A stretch of DNA of 64,000 nt from Epiperipatus broadwayi (taxonomy: Eukaryota; Onychophora; Udeonychophora; Euonychophora; Peripatidae). Under the pieces are notes generated by a model. That model did no database searches. It saw only the letters and a list, made by a program, of their open reading frames with translations, and was not told the DNA's origin. This document shows, piece after piece, positions 49,322-61,581 of the stretch. The DNA lies in contig JAQFVV010000562.1 in NCBI GenBank assembly GCA_028023455.1, forward strand, positions 124,001 to 188,000, given 5' to 3'. Both the position numbers and the translations under genes were made by a program. Position 1 is the stretch's first letter. Every line of letters begins with the position of its first letter.

Positions 49322-50430
49322 AATTTTTTTTTTTTAAGTTTCAACAATAATAGACTTTATTAATTCTTCTAGTTACATAGTATTTTATTACTCATATTCT
49401 ATGACAGTTCATTTCGAGTGTTACCATACTCATTTTGTAAATGATTCTATCCGCTTTTGTCATGCGATCGGATTTGATTTATCCATTGTTTAACTTTGAA
49501 ATTTTTATTGACTGAATTAAGTCCTCTCAAATTTATCACAACAATTTTAAGTCTCATTAATAATCTTGTTTGAGTTTAAGCACTCAGGTTTTGCTTCTTA
49601 TCTCCATCTATTTCCACAACATCCTGAAACACTAGCCCACTCTCCTCATCCACTGCTACAGTCCAGCCATATATTGCCAACTCATCATGAGGGGTCTCTT
49701 GTTCAATTCTCACTTTTTTAAATCTACTGTCTTTTTTTCCTGGTTGGTCTGGTTTGCACCTATATTCAGCATGTGTTTCTATTTGGGTAGGCAGATCCAA
49801 AGTGATAACTTCAATCACTTCAGTCAAAGTTTTATTCATAATTGTAGGTCATGGTAAAATGTTGGTTGCTATTCTACATCTTTGTTGTACTTCAATCATG
49901 ACTTCAGTTTCAGTCTCAAGTGCCACTATTTTTGTTCAATCATGATTTGCTCTCTCTAACTGATTTTGTTGACCAATTTTTAGCTAGTTTGCCTTTGCTC
50001 CAATTTTTTTAATCCTCTTTTTTATTGTTTAATTTCTCTTGCTCATACAGCTGAGCTGGCACTGCCTGGTCTGCAATTTTTAGCTTACTTTGGTTATTAT
50101 TTTTTTGTATGTCATCTAGTTCATTATTTTCGGCTTTTAAGCCATCTAGTTCTCGGCCACCTCTATGATATTGATGTGTTTTAGCTTCTTATCTGCCCTT
50201 GCTTTATTTTTTCTTTCTTCAATTATATTTTCTTTATCTGGTAGGTCTTTTTGAATTTTTTTATTTTTTTTTGCATATCTATTTTTGGTCTTCGATGTTT
50301 ATCAAGTGTATCTTCAATTTCAGTCTTTGCAAGTATTTCTGAATCAGTAAATGATAAAAATTATCATGGCCATTCAAGCAAATCATCATTGTGAGCTTCA
50401 CTTTAATTTTTTAAATAATTTTCGTTTCTA
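49322..50430 (-). mobile_element. LINE B: internally deleted relative of LINE A
   Basis: Read leftward, broken coiled-coil/Lys-rich frames (50420-49840) are followed by an open ORF1 tail (49839-49576). Next comes the first 30 or so residues of the ORF2 endonuclease (LKIVVINLRGLNSVNKNFKV then KQWINQIRSHD, 49558-49466), homologous to LINE A's VRGLNSTSKINKLKHWIKDI. About 130 bp later the sequence ends with aataaagtctattattgttg, aaact and a poly-A tract (49336-49323), like the LINE A 3' end (aataaagcctttattgaaac). Nearly all of ORF2 is therefore missing while both flanks remain. Confidence 0.55.
49576..49839 (-). pseudogene. LINE B ORF1 C-terminal part
   Basis: An 87-codon frame reads ...RCKPDQPGKKDSRFKKVRIE followed by an acidic tail (EESGLVFQDVVEIDGD) and stop. 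It aligns with the end of LINE A ORF1 (RRPGCSPKKNRGPKKIKTE then an acidic tail) in both motif and position just ahead of ORF2. The ATG at 49839 is probably internal; upstream sequence is frameshifted. No zinc knuckle survives. Confidence 0.5.
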
Positions 50431-51880
50431 TCCTAATATTTAACAGAGAAACAAGAACAGAATAACAAATGTGCAAAAGAGACCGGTTCGTGTTAATTGT
50501 CTTTCTAATTAATTAATAATGATTATTATTTTATAAATATAAGTTCAGTTGCACATTCCTGAAGAAAATATTAATAAAAAAATAATTTTAATTGTAAAGT
50601 ATTATCACTTTAAAAAAGATGTAATGTTGTTCCTTTTTTTTCTTTTAAAAAAAATTCTCCTTTTTTTTTAACGTGATGTTTAATTATTTGATCTTAAAAT
50701 TAAAACATTATGTGAAACTGAAATTGACACAAATATTTTATTTGATTTTTAAATATTATTTTGTTGGTAATTACTTTCACTTTTAAAATTAAAAATGTAT
50801 CCATATTTGATTATTATTAAAAGAGTTTATTCATTTTAAATTGAAATTTATTTACATTTCTAATTATAAATTTAGAATACAATTGAAAAATAATTTTTGC
50901 GTTCAAATGCAGAAGCACACATACACCTATCTTTTACAGCTAGCACATTTACTCTTGTTGCATAAAGATACTAATTTATAATGTTTACTAAACATTAGCA
51001 AGATTTCCTGGGTAATCTGTATACCTTTTTTTTTGTTTGATGTCAACAAATTTTATTTTCATTTTTAAAAGTTTGCTTTGACCGTATTTATAACCATCTG
51101 AAATTATAACTAAATAAATACGCTTTTATTTGTTTAATCAGCTCATTTATTCTTTTATGTTATTTTAATTTTGATTACGATTTTATATATATATTACACA
51201 CTCATGTATTTGCATGTGCTAGCTATCCAGTTTATCTTTATTCAAGTTAGGGTAGCATTATGAAAAACATTTCTGTATTAGTGTTGCGATTTTAAGGTAA
51301 TATGTAAATATATATTTTTAATCAGACTTCTATAAGATAAAAAACACATTTTTGTTAGACTAATAAACTGTCAAGAGCATTTGTAAACTGCATGCCTCAT
51401 AGTCATGTAACAATTTTCAAATTCCACATTCTGCTTATAACCATATTTTTTTGAGTAGATGAATTGTTAGAATTGATGGTAAACCCTCTATTCTTTATCT
51501 TTCATTTGTAATCATGTTGTTCTTCATATATCATTTACATGTTGAATTAGTTGAAGTGATGATTCATTTCTATTTCATGATCTAGAAATATAGAGTTTAT
51601 ATTATCATAAAATTTAATATATCTATTTAATTGTCAAAATTGCTTAATTATTGTACCTAAATGTACATCTTACTACAATATTTTCAAAAGTGTAGTTGGC
51701 CACCATACAAAAACAAGAGTAAATCACATTTGAGCACTCATATATAGGCATTAAGTATTTGTGCTATTAAGCAATTGATTTAAATGTAATAACGTTCTGT
51801 AACTTGTTTTTATATCTTTTATTTCAATTTTTATTTATTTTTTGTTAGAAATGGGTACATAAAGCACAAATGCTTTTTTT
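50431..51880. other. Intron sequence without recognised gene
   Basis: AT-rich and non-coding. No structure was recognised. Confidence 0.45.
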
Positions 51881-51892
51881 TTTTCATTTTCT

Positions 51893-51992
51893 TTCATGTG
51901 TCATAGCATCGGCCGGAAGCGAACCCACTAACCCGAGACAACTACTTGTAAAGCAGCTGTGCTGATCTCTCGACCATCAACGCTTGACAAAT
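51893..51992 (-). repeat. tRNA-derived SINE-like fragment
   Basis: On the minus strand a GC-richer segment reads tgatggtcgagagatcagc (A-box-like) and, about 45 bases later, gtgggttcgcttccggcc, a near match to the B box GGTTCGANTCC. Spacing resembles a tRNA, but it does not fold into a clean cloverleaf. A SINE head or degenerate tRNA gene is likely. Confidence 0.45.
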
Positions 51993-52219
51993 GCTTATTT
52001 TTTTTCTGTTATTTATGTCAAGACATTTTTTATTCCTCTAATAACTTAGATAAAACAATTTACGAATTGCTCAATTATTAAACTTCTTAATATCTGTGAC
52101 TATATTGATAAAACATTAAATGTACATGATCAATATAAATTCACAGTTTTTGTAGTTTTCTTTACAAGAATAATTATAGGGGATTTGAAACTGACTTTCA
52201 AATTCCCTTCAGCTATCCA

Positions 52220-52411
52220 ATCTATCTTATACAACTGATACTTATGATTACACATGTGAAAAAGATAAATGATCTCCAATATACATATGTCATGTTGAAC
52301 CAGCACTCATTTTTTGGTCCAGATCATCATCTCCTACACATACAGTCAGTGCTCAGTTTACAGTAAGATAGAAAATGTTCAAACTTTAATTGACAGGCTT
52401 CAGTCTACTGT
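52220..52411 (+). repeat. Copy of the dispersed repeat found in the 42.6-kb fold-back
   Basis: It shares the order of phrases gatac...aaaagataaat, ccaatataca, aaccagca, ggtccaga, catcatctccyacacata and gacaggct with 42690-42875, at visibly lower identity. Confidence 0.65.
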
Positions 52412-52860
52412 CATATGTGAATAAATTGCAATCGATTGATTATAGTAAAAAAGTAATATGGAAATATTTTATCAGAGCAGTAAAAAATCTCAACACAAAT
52501 ATCAATAATAAAAAATGAGCATTTATGGCTCATAAACAAAATAATAAATCAAATTTGCAAAAAATAAACAGATAAACTCCAGAATACCTTTCAATTTAAA
52601 ACAATTATTTAATAATTCTAAAGGCAGATTGTCCACATTTGAGCATTGTGCTTTACTCTATTAGCAGCATAGTAACTGATTGTACTTTCAAATTCATCAA
52701 GAAAATATCTAATTCTAGGCACAAGTGTTAACATGCCAATATTTTTTTATTACAAACTCAATATCTCTGTTACAAAATGGTGATTGGCATGATTGCAAAT
52801 AAAAGTTAATAAAGGAAATTGTTTAATTCATCCAATAAGAGAAATAGTAGTACAGATCTA

Positions 52861-52992
52861 TTAAGGCTATAACCTTAAGACTATGCGCCTGAAAAAATGA
52901 CAGTAGGGACCTCTGCAAATCTTGTGTTAAAGATTTGCAGAGATCCCTACTGTCATTTTTTCAGGTGCATAGTCATAAGGTTATAGCCTTAA
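52861..52992. repeat. Hairpin element with 62-bp arms
   Basis: Arms 52861-52922 and 52931-52992 are inverted copies with three mismatches and an 8-base loop. A 14-bp direct repeat (tagtacagatctat) lies at 52848-52861 and at 53037-53050, compatible with a target-site duplication around about 175 bp of inserted DNA. Confidence 0.8.
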
Positions 52993-53332
52993 TAAATATT
53001 ACTTTAAGTAATGAGTACGTGCTTTATAAATATAATTAGTACAGATCTATGTAAAGCATGAAAATTGAATATCATGTTAGTATAAAAAAAATATATAACA
53101 ATTATGTTTTTTTATCATGATTATAAGATATATGGTTCAAAAATCCTGTAGAAAGAACTAGTTCCTTTTTCTTTAATAGTCTTAAGTAATTGATTATATA
53201 GATATAAAACCCATTGTGACTTCCTGAATTAAATGTTAAGCTAAAAAATAAATTATATTTATAATAACTTAAATTTTAATTATGACACAAAATGATTATT
53301 CAATTGCATGTACTAATTTTATATATACTTAG

Positions 53333-55060
53333 TGTGATGACCACATAAAAATTGTAGTCACATGTATATACCTACTAATAGGGATAAATAGTTATGACTA
53401 GAAAAAAAAAATAATAATAGAGGAAGGAATGAGAGTTAGTAAATGTTAAAAAAAAGGATTAAAAAGAGAAAAGGTTACTTCTGATTTATTTTAAGAGAAG
53501 GGAAGGGGGGTGCATAAAGAAATGCGTCTCTTTCTCTCTTTGAGCTATGTATTGTAATACATTAAAATGAATTGTAAACTTGAAAAAATGAATTGTAAAC
53601 TTGAAAAATGAATTATAAACTTGAAATAAAAGAATTAAATATATAATATAAAAATAATATGGTTGTACAAAATAGAGGTGTAGAAATATGTTGGACTAAT
53701 TAAATTCCACGAACAAAGAGGAATAGATCTAAAGGAAAGGCTTCATTTTATAATTATAGTTTGACTAATTAAACCTACATTCTTTCCACTAATTAAATAT
53801 ACATTCTTTCCACTGATAAGAGTTCGTTGGAAATTATATGTAAGAATTAATTAAAAAATTACAATAAACAATGGATGAAGAAAAGAAAAGGATTACCCTT
53901 ATCAGGGTCATTACTACTAGAGAATTCAAAGGATCAGCAGCAAAGAAAGAAATGAAAGAAATGTGTGTGCAGTGGCATTAAGGGGACGTGGGTTGGTGCT
54001 CGACCATCTTACTGCTGACTCATGATGAATAACATCGGTGCCTGACCTGCTAGATAGACTGCCACTTCTGTAAATGAATGACATAAAATTTATCTAAATA
54101 ACCAAGAAGAACTAAGGACTGAGACTTTAAAGTAACAAAATTATATTCAAAGAGGGACCCATCCAGCTGACAGTCTGTGAAGGACATACCGTCTCTACAA
54201 AAGAAGTGGGTGAGCTCCCACAAGACTACAGAGTGCTCGAAGGACTGCCAATGAGAACAACTGCAAAAAACCTAGGTAATCATTAAGCATGCATGCACTT
54301 TCTGTTGTTAATGTTTCGCAATAAAAAAAAAAGAACTAGATACTAAGGACTAATTTTTGGAAAGAATAATCTTTATAGATATAGAACACTGTCATATAGA
54401 ATTCCAAGATAGAGCTTAATATGTTGCTTTGATATTCGATGTATACTGTATTCTATTTATTGTTATTATGTAATTTATATAAGTGTGTATGTGTTATTAA
54501 ATATTATTTATTATTCTTACAAGTGCTTAGACTTGCTTTATTCTCCTATTACCAAGCTATGGGAGGGGGAAAATCTGTTAATTTATTGGTTAAAGGTTAA
54601 TGTTATTTTAAAGCATTTGTGTGCTGCTCATATTGTGGTAGTCTCAAATGAAAAAAAAATATATCAAGCACTGGACATTTGTTAAATTTTCTTAGGAATA
54701 GTTTTCTTTGTTCAGCAGTCAAGAGTGCTTGATTGGGAAAGATAATGTCGAGATAATATGTTCGTATTGCTTCGGGATTCGATCAAGGGTACAGATATGA
54801 AGTTAAATTTGTAACTGTATTTGCTCTTTGCTTGTGTTGTAACATCAGTTATCACCAAGATACAATGGGCCGATTGAATATAAATAATAAATAAATAAGA
54901 AAACAAAGGGTTGAAACTAATAAAAATTTTGATAATAAAATAAAGGGTAAAGTTTAAAAAAAAGGGAAAATTATGTTTATGATGGAAAAAATAACCATAT
55001 CCGTTACAATTGGGGGCCAGTCCAGGATATTTCGGCAAGCAAATAACCATATCCATTACA
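53333..55060 (+). repeat. 5' LTR
   Basis: It starts tgtgatgaccacataaaaa and ends tccattaca. It contains tandem copies of aatgaattgtaaacttgaaa (53567-53630) and, near its end, a PBS-like tggggg ccagtccaggat (55011-55028). Orientation follows the gag frame. Confidence 0.85.
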
Positions 55061-55080
55061 TTTGGGGGCCAGTACGGGAT
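55061..55080 (+). other. Primer-binding site candidate (tRNA-Pro type)
   Basis: The sequence tttgggggccagtacgggat lies immediately after the LTR end. It resembles the tRNA-Pro complementary site of gammaretrovirus-like and other LTR elements (15 of 18 positions by eye). A second, similar sequence lies 50 bp upstream inside the LTR. Confidence 0.55.
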
Positions 55081-55462
55081 TATCACATTTACAAGTTCAG
55101 CCCATTTGAATTTGAGTATGGCAAAATGAAATAGATTATGCAGTGAATAAAGTTAAAATGAAAAGAAAAGAAAGCTTGGTGGTAGACGAAAGCAAGAAAT
55201 AAAAAAAAAGAAAGGGAGAGAAAGAGAACATGGTATAATTTGGGAAGCTAGACCATAAATTGGAGACAGTTTCTGGGAGTCTTGAAGGCAGGCATAGGTG
55301 AGTGAGAATTAGTGAGTGAGGTGTGGGAGAGACGAACAAACTTACCTAATGTTAGTAAATATAAATTAAAGAGAATAAGATAATCTTGTAAGGTGATGTT
55401 TATACTAGTAAAGCAATTATAATAAATAAACTATAAGTGATTATTGTGTGAATTAGACAGAC

Positions 55463-56994
55463 TTGAGGCACATGAGATCGAAAACAAAAATGGATGCTCC
55501 AGGGAGAAAAGTAGAAAAAACTTCTGAAGAACAAATGGAACCATCCAGAGAAATAGACAGTGCAGGAGAGATAGAAATTAGCAAGGGAATGGAGATGATG
55601 GATAATGATAAATGGGAAGAGAAAAATAAGGTAGAAAAATATGTTATAATGGATATGTTAAAGAAAATGATGGAATACCAACAACAGTTTGCTAGGGAAC
55701 TGAGTGAAATAGAGGAAAGAAATATAAGGATGATAGAAGAGTTGGGTGAACAGCTAAATAAGAATTTTAATCAAAGGATTGAAGAAGTAAATGAGAAATT
55801 TAAACAAACCTCGTATCAGGTTATAGTTGTGAATGAAAGGTTGGATCACTAGGAGGAATTTACTCAGAAAAATAGAGCAGCACCTTCTGGGAAAGTGACA
55901 TAAATTAAAACATGGCATTGAGTTGAAGGTAAATGATGAGATGGAGTATGTAAAGGATAAGCTAGAAATATTAGGTCAAGAAGTATAGAAATTGAAAATG
56001 GAGCAAGATGAGAAATTAGAGACAATTGCGGATGAAAATGAGAAAATCATAGAAAATTTAAAGCTAGACATCAATCAGTTAACGGGAACAGTTAAGAAGA
56101 TAGAAATAAAGGTAGAAGAAAGGGATAATAAGGTAGAAGTAGCCAAGATAAATAGTAAAGAACAGAGAAGCATGAGCGAATGCATGTATGTAAGCAGTGG
56201 AAATAGCCCTATGAACCCTGCTATGGTGAATCAATTTTTAAAAATTCGTACCTTTTCTGATTACAGTGGGGAAAGCCTGATAGAGCATCTTGGTAGTCTA
56301 TAAAGATATTTTGTGATAAACCAGCTGAGTGATGAGGCCATGATTGCTATTGTGTGTAGTCATCTACAAAGTGCTTCACAATTGTGGTGGGATTCTTTGT
56401 TTAACAAACCAAATATGTTTATGAAATATAAGGAGGCTTTGCTCACCAGTTACTGAGTGAAGAGCATCAAGAGAATATTTTACATCAGACAATGCAGGAC
56501 AAATGGAGGCCTGGGGAGCCATTCACCCCATTTTTCCATCACCAAGTGGTGAAGTTATGGGTGCTAACAACCCATCCTCTGTTGGAGAAACAAATCATTA
56601 GAATAGTAAAGCACAATTTTTCCATAATGTGGAACAGATGCTCATAGGCACATAAAGAAAGACTGTTGAACAGGTTGCAGAGTTACTGAAAGCGTTTGAC
56701 AGCACTAGGCCTAATTATAAGGTGGAGGATCAGGGATTTAAACCCCAGCTCAAAGATCTGCATATAGACAGGATGCAATTAAATTCTCATCATAATTACT
56801 GGGAAGGAAACAAGACATTTTCTGGTAGAACAGAAGGAGCTAAAGTGTTTAAGCAGAATGGAAGTGAATCAAATTTAAATCATCCGGACGAGGGTCAGGA
56901 CTTTACTGAATATAAGGGTAGGTCTCAAGTTTCTAGTACAAGTGGTTATATATCAAGAAGAAATAGGGATAAAGAGCTGCTGGATAGAAACTAA
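55463..56994 (+). pseudogene. Gag-like polyprotein of the LTR element, broken
   Basis: The first frame (55463-55852) is a Glu/Lys-rich coiled coil (MDMLKKMMEYQQQFARELSE, then EELGEQLNKNFNQRIEEVNE). The second frame (55992-56303) continues the coil and enters the capsid-type domain (FSDYSGESLIEHLGSL), followed after a stop by RYFVINQLSDEAMIAIVCSH and ASQLWWDSL. That fits the retrotransposon gag pattern of a helical core with W...L. A last frame (56722-56994) is Asn/Ser/Gly-rich. Several stops and frameshifts separate these pieces. I found no zinc knuckle. Gag would form particles packaging the element RNA. Confidence 0.65.
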
Positions 56995-57127
56995 CTTAAA
57001 ACAATATAAACGGACAGATATGTCAGTTTGATCAAAGGTTAACATCACAGAATTTTGAGCAAAAAAGATGATTTATAAAATTAATTTTAAAAAAAAGGAG
57101 AGAAGGTAGTGAGAGGAGGGATGAATT

Positions 57128-57213
57128 AATAAACATATAATAGGTGGGGCAAATTTGTCTCATGAAAAATAATAAACATATAATAGGTGGGGCAAATTTG
57201 TCTCATGAAAAAT
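57128..57213 (+). repeat. 43-bp perfect tandem duplication
   Basis: The unit beginning aataaacatataataggtgg occurs twice in direct succession (57128-57170 and 57171-57213), inside the non-coding part of the LTR element. Confidence 0.95.
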
Positions 57214-58158
57214 AATTAAAGTTAAACATAATAATAAGTAGAAAGAAATAGTGTTCATGGAGTGTTTAATCAATGGTTAACTTAATGGGTGTGTTTATGT
57301 GCAGTCAAGCACAGTGGGACCAAATGTTGAAAATAAAATTAATAAATATAAAAAAAAGGAAAAGGGAGAAATCTGTAAGTAATTTTTAGTGTAACAATCT
57401 ATCAGTTGTAAATACGGTTATAATTAGCAAGTAAATAAAAGCAAGGGAGGGAAGAATGATTGTTTAGGCTTATTAAGAAACCAATCAATAATGAGTAAAA
57501 TAAAATAAATATGGTCTTAATAATAATTAAACAATAGGCATCACTGACTGGTGTAAGAGGTTACAGGTTGAGGCATATGTGGGTCTGTGGGTACATTATG
57601 TTTGGATCATATTTTGAGCTCGATCAAGCCGTCTCTTTGTTAAAGTAGATTCACATGATTTTTGGTGGTAGAACTTTTAAAATGAAGTGCCAGTAAGAAT
57701 CCTGGGCTTATTACCTTTGCTGGATAAAGTTTCCAGTCATATGAGAATTATAGTAAGAATTATTGTCTCAAAATAAAATAAAGTATAAGGAAAGAAATAA
57801 AGAAATAAGAATTTGTTGGTGGTGTAAGTTGAACAGTCAGTAGAAGAATCCTGCTGTTCACACACTTCGAACCTCTTTTCTGCTATTGGAAAGAAAATTA
57901 AGTCATGCCATGGTCTCATCTGCGTGGGATTAAATTGGTTTAATCAGCCAAAATTGATTAGAATGAATTGGATAGTCTGCCTAGTTGTCTCTCTGTAATG
58001 ATCATCATCACTCATCATGATAAAGTGTAATACAGATGGAGTGGAAGATTATTTAATATAAGCAGAAGTAAGGGCTAAGAGCAAAGAATTAAAATAAGCT
58101 CTCATCTCAGACTAAAATTTGACCTGATTTTAATTCTCAAAAAATGGGTGGAGTGTAA

Positions 58159-59981
58159 TGTGTTGACCACATAAAAATCATAGTCACATGTATATACCTA
58201 CTAATAGGGATAAATAGGACTAGAAAAATAAAAATAAAAAATACAAATAATAATAGAGGAAAGAATGAGAGTTAGTAAATGTTAAAAAAAAGGATTAAAA
58301 AGAGAAAAGATTACTTCTGATTTATTTTAATAGAAGGAGAGGGGGGTGCATAAAGAAATGTGTCTCTTTCTTTTTCTTTTTAAACTACAATTTAGCTGAA
58401 TGTTTGGAAATTACTTCTGATTTATTAGAAGAGAAATGGAAGAGGTGCATAAAGAAATGCATCTCTTTCTCTCTTTAAGCTATATATTGTAATATGTTAA
58501 AATGAATTGTAAACTTGAAAAAATGAATTGTAAACTTGAAAAATGGATTATAAACTTGAAATAAAAAAATGAAATATATAACATAAGAATAATATGGTTG
58601 TACAAAATAGAGGTGTGGAAATATGTTGGACTAATTAAATTCCACAAACAAAGAGGAATAGATCTAAAGGAAAGCCTTCATTTTATAATTATGGTTTGAC
58701 TAATTAAACCTACATTCTTTCCACTAATTAAACATACATTCTTTCCACTGATAAGAGTTCATTGGAAATTATAAGTAAGAATTAATTAAAAAATTACAAT
58801 AAACAATGGATAAAGAAAAGTAAGAAAGGGATTACCCTTATCAGGGTCATTACTACTAGAGAATTCAAAGGATCAACAGCAAAGAAAGAAATGCACAGCA
58901 AGTGGCATTAAGGGGACATGGGTTCATGCTTGACCCATCTTACCACTGACTCACGATGAATAACATCGGTGCCTGATCTGCTAGAGCTTCTGTAAATGAA
59001 CGACATAAAATTTATTTAAATAACCAAGAAGAACTAAGGACTGAGACTTTAAAGTAACAAAATTATATTCAAAGAGGTACCCATCCAGCCGACAGTCTGT
59101 GAAGGACATACTGTCTCTTTAAAAAAAGTGGGTGAGCTCCCACAGGATAGTACAGAGTGCTCGGAAGGCCTGCCAATGAGAACAGCTGTAAAAAAAACCT
59201 AGGTAATCATTAAGCATGCATGCACTTTCTGTTGTTAAAGTTTCACAATAAAAAAAGAACTAGATAATAAAAACTAATTTTTGGAAAGAATAATCTTTAT
59301 AGATATAGAACACTGTCATATAGAATTTCAAGATAGAGCTTAATATGTTGCTTTGATATTCGATGTATACTGTATTCTATTTATTGTTATTATGTAATTT
59401 ATATAAGTATGTGTGTTATTAAATATTATTTATTATTCTTAAAGTGCTTAGACTTGCTTTATTCTCCTATCACCAAGCTACAGGAGGGAAAAAATCTGTT
59501 AATTTATTGTTTAAAGGTTAATGTTATTTTAAAGCATTCATGTGCTGCTTGTATTGTGGTAGTCTCAAATTAAAAAAAAATATATATCAAGCACTGGACA
59601 TTTGTTAAATTTTCTTAGGAATAGTTTTCTTTGTTCAGCAGTCAAGAGTGCTTGATTGGGAAAGATAATGTCGAGATAATATGTTCGTATTGCTTCGGGG
59701 TTCGATCAAGGGTACAGATATGAAGTTAAATTTGTAACTGTATTTGCTCTTTGCTTGTATTGTAACATTAGTTATTGCCAAGATACAGCGGGCCGATCGA
59801 ATATAAATAAATAAATAAGAAAACAAAGGGTTGAAACTAATAAAAATTTTGATAATAAAATAAAGGGTAAAATTTTTTAAAAAAGAGAAAATTATATTTA
59901 TGACGGAAAAAATAACCATATCCATTACAATTGGGGGCCAGTCCAGGATATTTCAGCGAGCTAGTAACTGTATCTGTTACA
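58159..59981 (+). repeat. 3' LTR
   Basis: It is homologous along its length to the 5' LTR. It is about 95 bp longer because a segment (ttacttctgatttatt ... aaagaaatg ... tctctttct) is duplicated at about 58311-58380 and 58410-58478. It ends ctgttaca at 59981 and also carries the internal PBS-like tggggg ccagtccaggat (59932-59949). Confidence 0.85.
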
Positions 59982-61423
59982 TTATATTCAAATTCCAGTA
60001 TCTTCTCACTTCAGTATTGTTCAAATGTTTATTGTTTACACTTTATGAATTGCAATGAACCACATACTTTTGATTTTTTTTTCATTTTTTTTTTTTTTGC
60101 AAACTGCTTTGATGTTTTCAGATATAACGGCATGTTCAATTTTTAATTCATGCTCCAGTATTATGAAAATGTGTTTTTGCTGATTAGTTCAAGAATCCAA
60201 ATTTGCTTTTGTCTCCCCAAAGTCTCTTGAAAAGATAGTCTTTTTTAAAAAACATTTGGTAGGGTACATAATATTTGAATCATCCAATGTTAGAAGCTGT
60301 CTTTAAACACTTCAAACTTAAAAACATGTTGTAACTGAGATGAATATCATTCTGCTTTATCTTTTTAAATCGTTTATTTATCTTAGATATGTAAGGCATT
60401 GATGCTCAATAAATATTATCTTTGATTTTATTGTTTTATTTTAATATAATGCCTTTTAAACTTTTCAATTCATTTTCTTATTGTAAATTTATTGCACTCC
60501 ATTTTATATAGCTCATCTATTTAAATCTTGGTATTTTTTATATGGTATATTTTCACAGATTATTACTTGTATATAAAAACCCTTAAAGATTCTAATTTAT
60601 GCTTATCTATAATAGAACATATAATTAACCACACACATTTAATAGTTTAATTAAAATTTTATAGGAGTTTGTTTCTGAATTAAAAATAATTATGTCTAAA
60701 ATTTTTAAATTATTGACACAAACTTCAATAGACTATTTAAGCTATGAATTTGTGGTTATATTAATAAGAATCTGCACAACAAGCTATAATAATGCACAAA
60801 TAAGTATATTGTCCACTTATCTTTTATAAATTATGTTAGGATTTGTAGCTTTTGAATTTTATATACCAATGTTAGAATCTATAATGGTAAAATATCCATT
60901 AAATGGTAACTCTGTGAAAAAGCCTTTCTATCCATTTTTCTACAGAGAAATAGTTAACAAATATTGGTAAGTTTTATGCTGAGCTGAGAGTTTACAATTT
61001 TATTTTTTGGTTTGTGTTCAAACTTAAAATTATTAGATTGCGATTTGCTTCGCCTACAATTGGTAACTATCTGCATTGTTAAATTTAGTTATATTTAAAA
61101 CTAAATCTTAAAACATGGTGGATCAATGCATTAATTATTCTGCATGAAATCATTACTATATATGGGAATTCTTTTAATATAGTATCATAAGATTACTGTA
61201 CATATACTTTTATATACAATGATGCACATAAGCAAAGAATAATGATTCAAATAATTATTCCGTAAGAAATCAAAATCAAAGAGGAATAATAAGCCACATA
61301 GTTAATGATCTTATGTAGATCTATAATTATATATATAAAAAAATTATAATAGTGATATTTCAAAGAAATTGAATTCATTTTTTGATTTTTATAATTATTG
61401 CGCTACTTTCTAGATGTTTTACA
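59982..61423. other. Intron sequence without recognised gene
   Basis: AT-rich. An open stretch at 60848-60963 has splice-like borders but no family match. Nothing else was recognised. Confidence 0.4.
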
Positions 61424-61556
61424 TGCTGGTTTAGCATGAAATATGTATATTGGTGATTATTTATCTTTTCGACATATGTGTGTTCAGGTGTATCAGTGTT
61501 ATAAGATAGTGTGGAGAGTGATGGGTCATGTGAAAGTCTGTGCTCATACCCTGTTT
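61424..61556 (-). repeat. Copy of the dispersed repeat found in the 42.6-kb fold-back
   Basis: ctggtttagcatgaaatatg through gtctgtgctcataccct matches the outer part of the 42.6-kb right arm in the same order, with a few substitutions. Confidence 0.75.
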
Positions 61557-61581
61557 ATTATATATTTATAAATAATCATTT

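Larger units (their letters stand above)
53333..59981 (+). mobile_element. Gag-only LTR retrotransposon
   Basis: Two direct LTRs (53333-55060 and 58159-59981) enclose about 3.1 kb. A primer-binding-like sequence lies directly after the 5' LTR, and a purine-rich tract (58139-58153, aaaaaatgggtggag) precedes the 3' LTR. The interior encodes a broken gag and no recognisable protease, RT, RNase H or integrase, so the element depended on others. The LTRs differ at many positions, so the insertion is old. Target-site duplication is not clear. Confidence 0.82.

Noticed and set aside
60848-60963. Possible extra exon of the Patched-related gene
   Set aside because: It is open for about 39 codons after a tag acceptor, but the peptide does not match the family, and exon B joins exon C in phase and in protein alignment without it.
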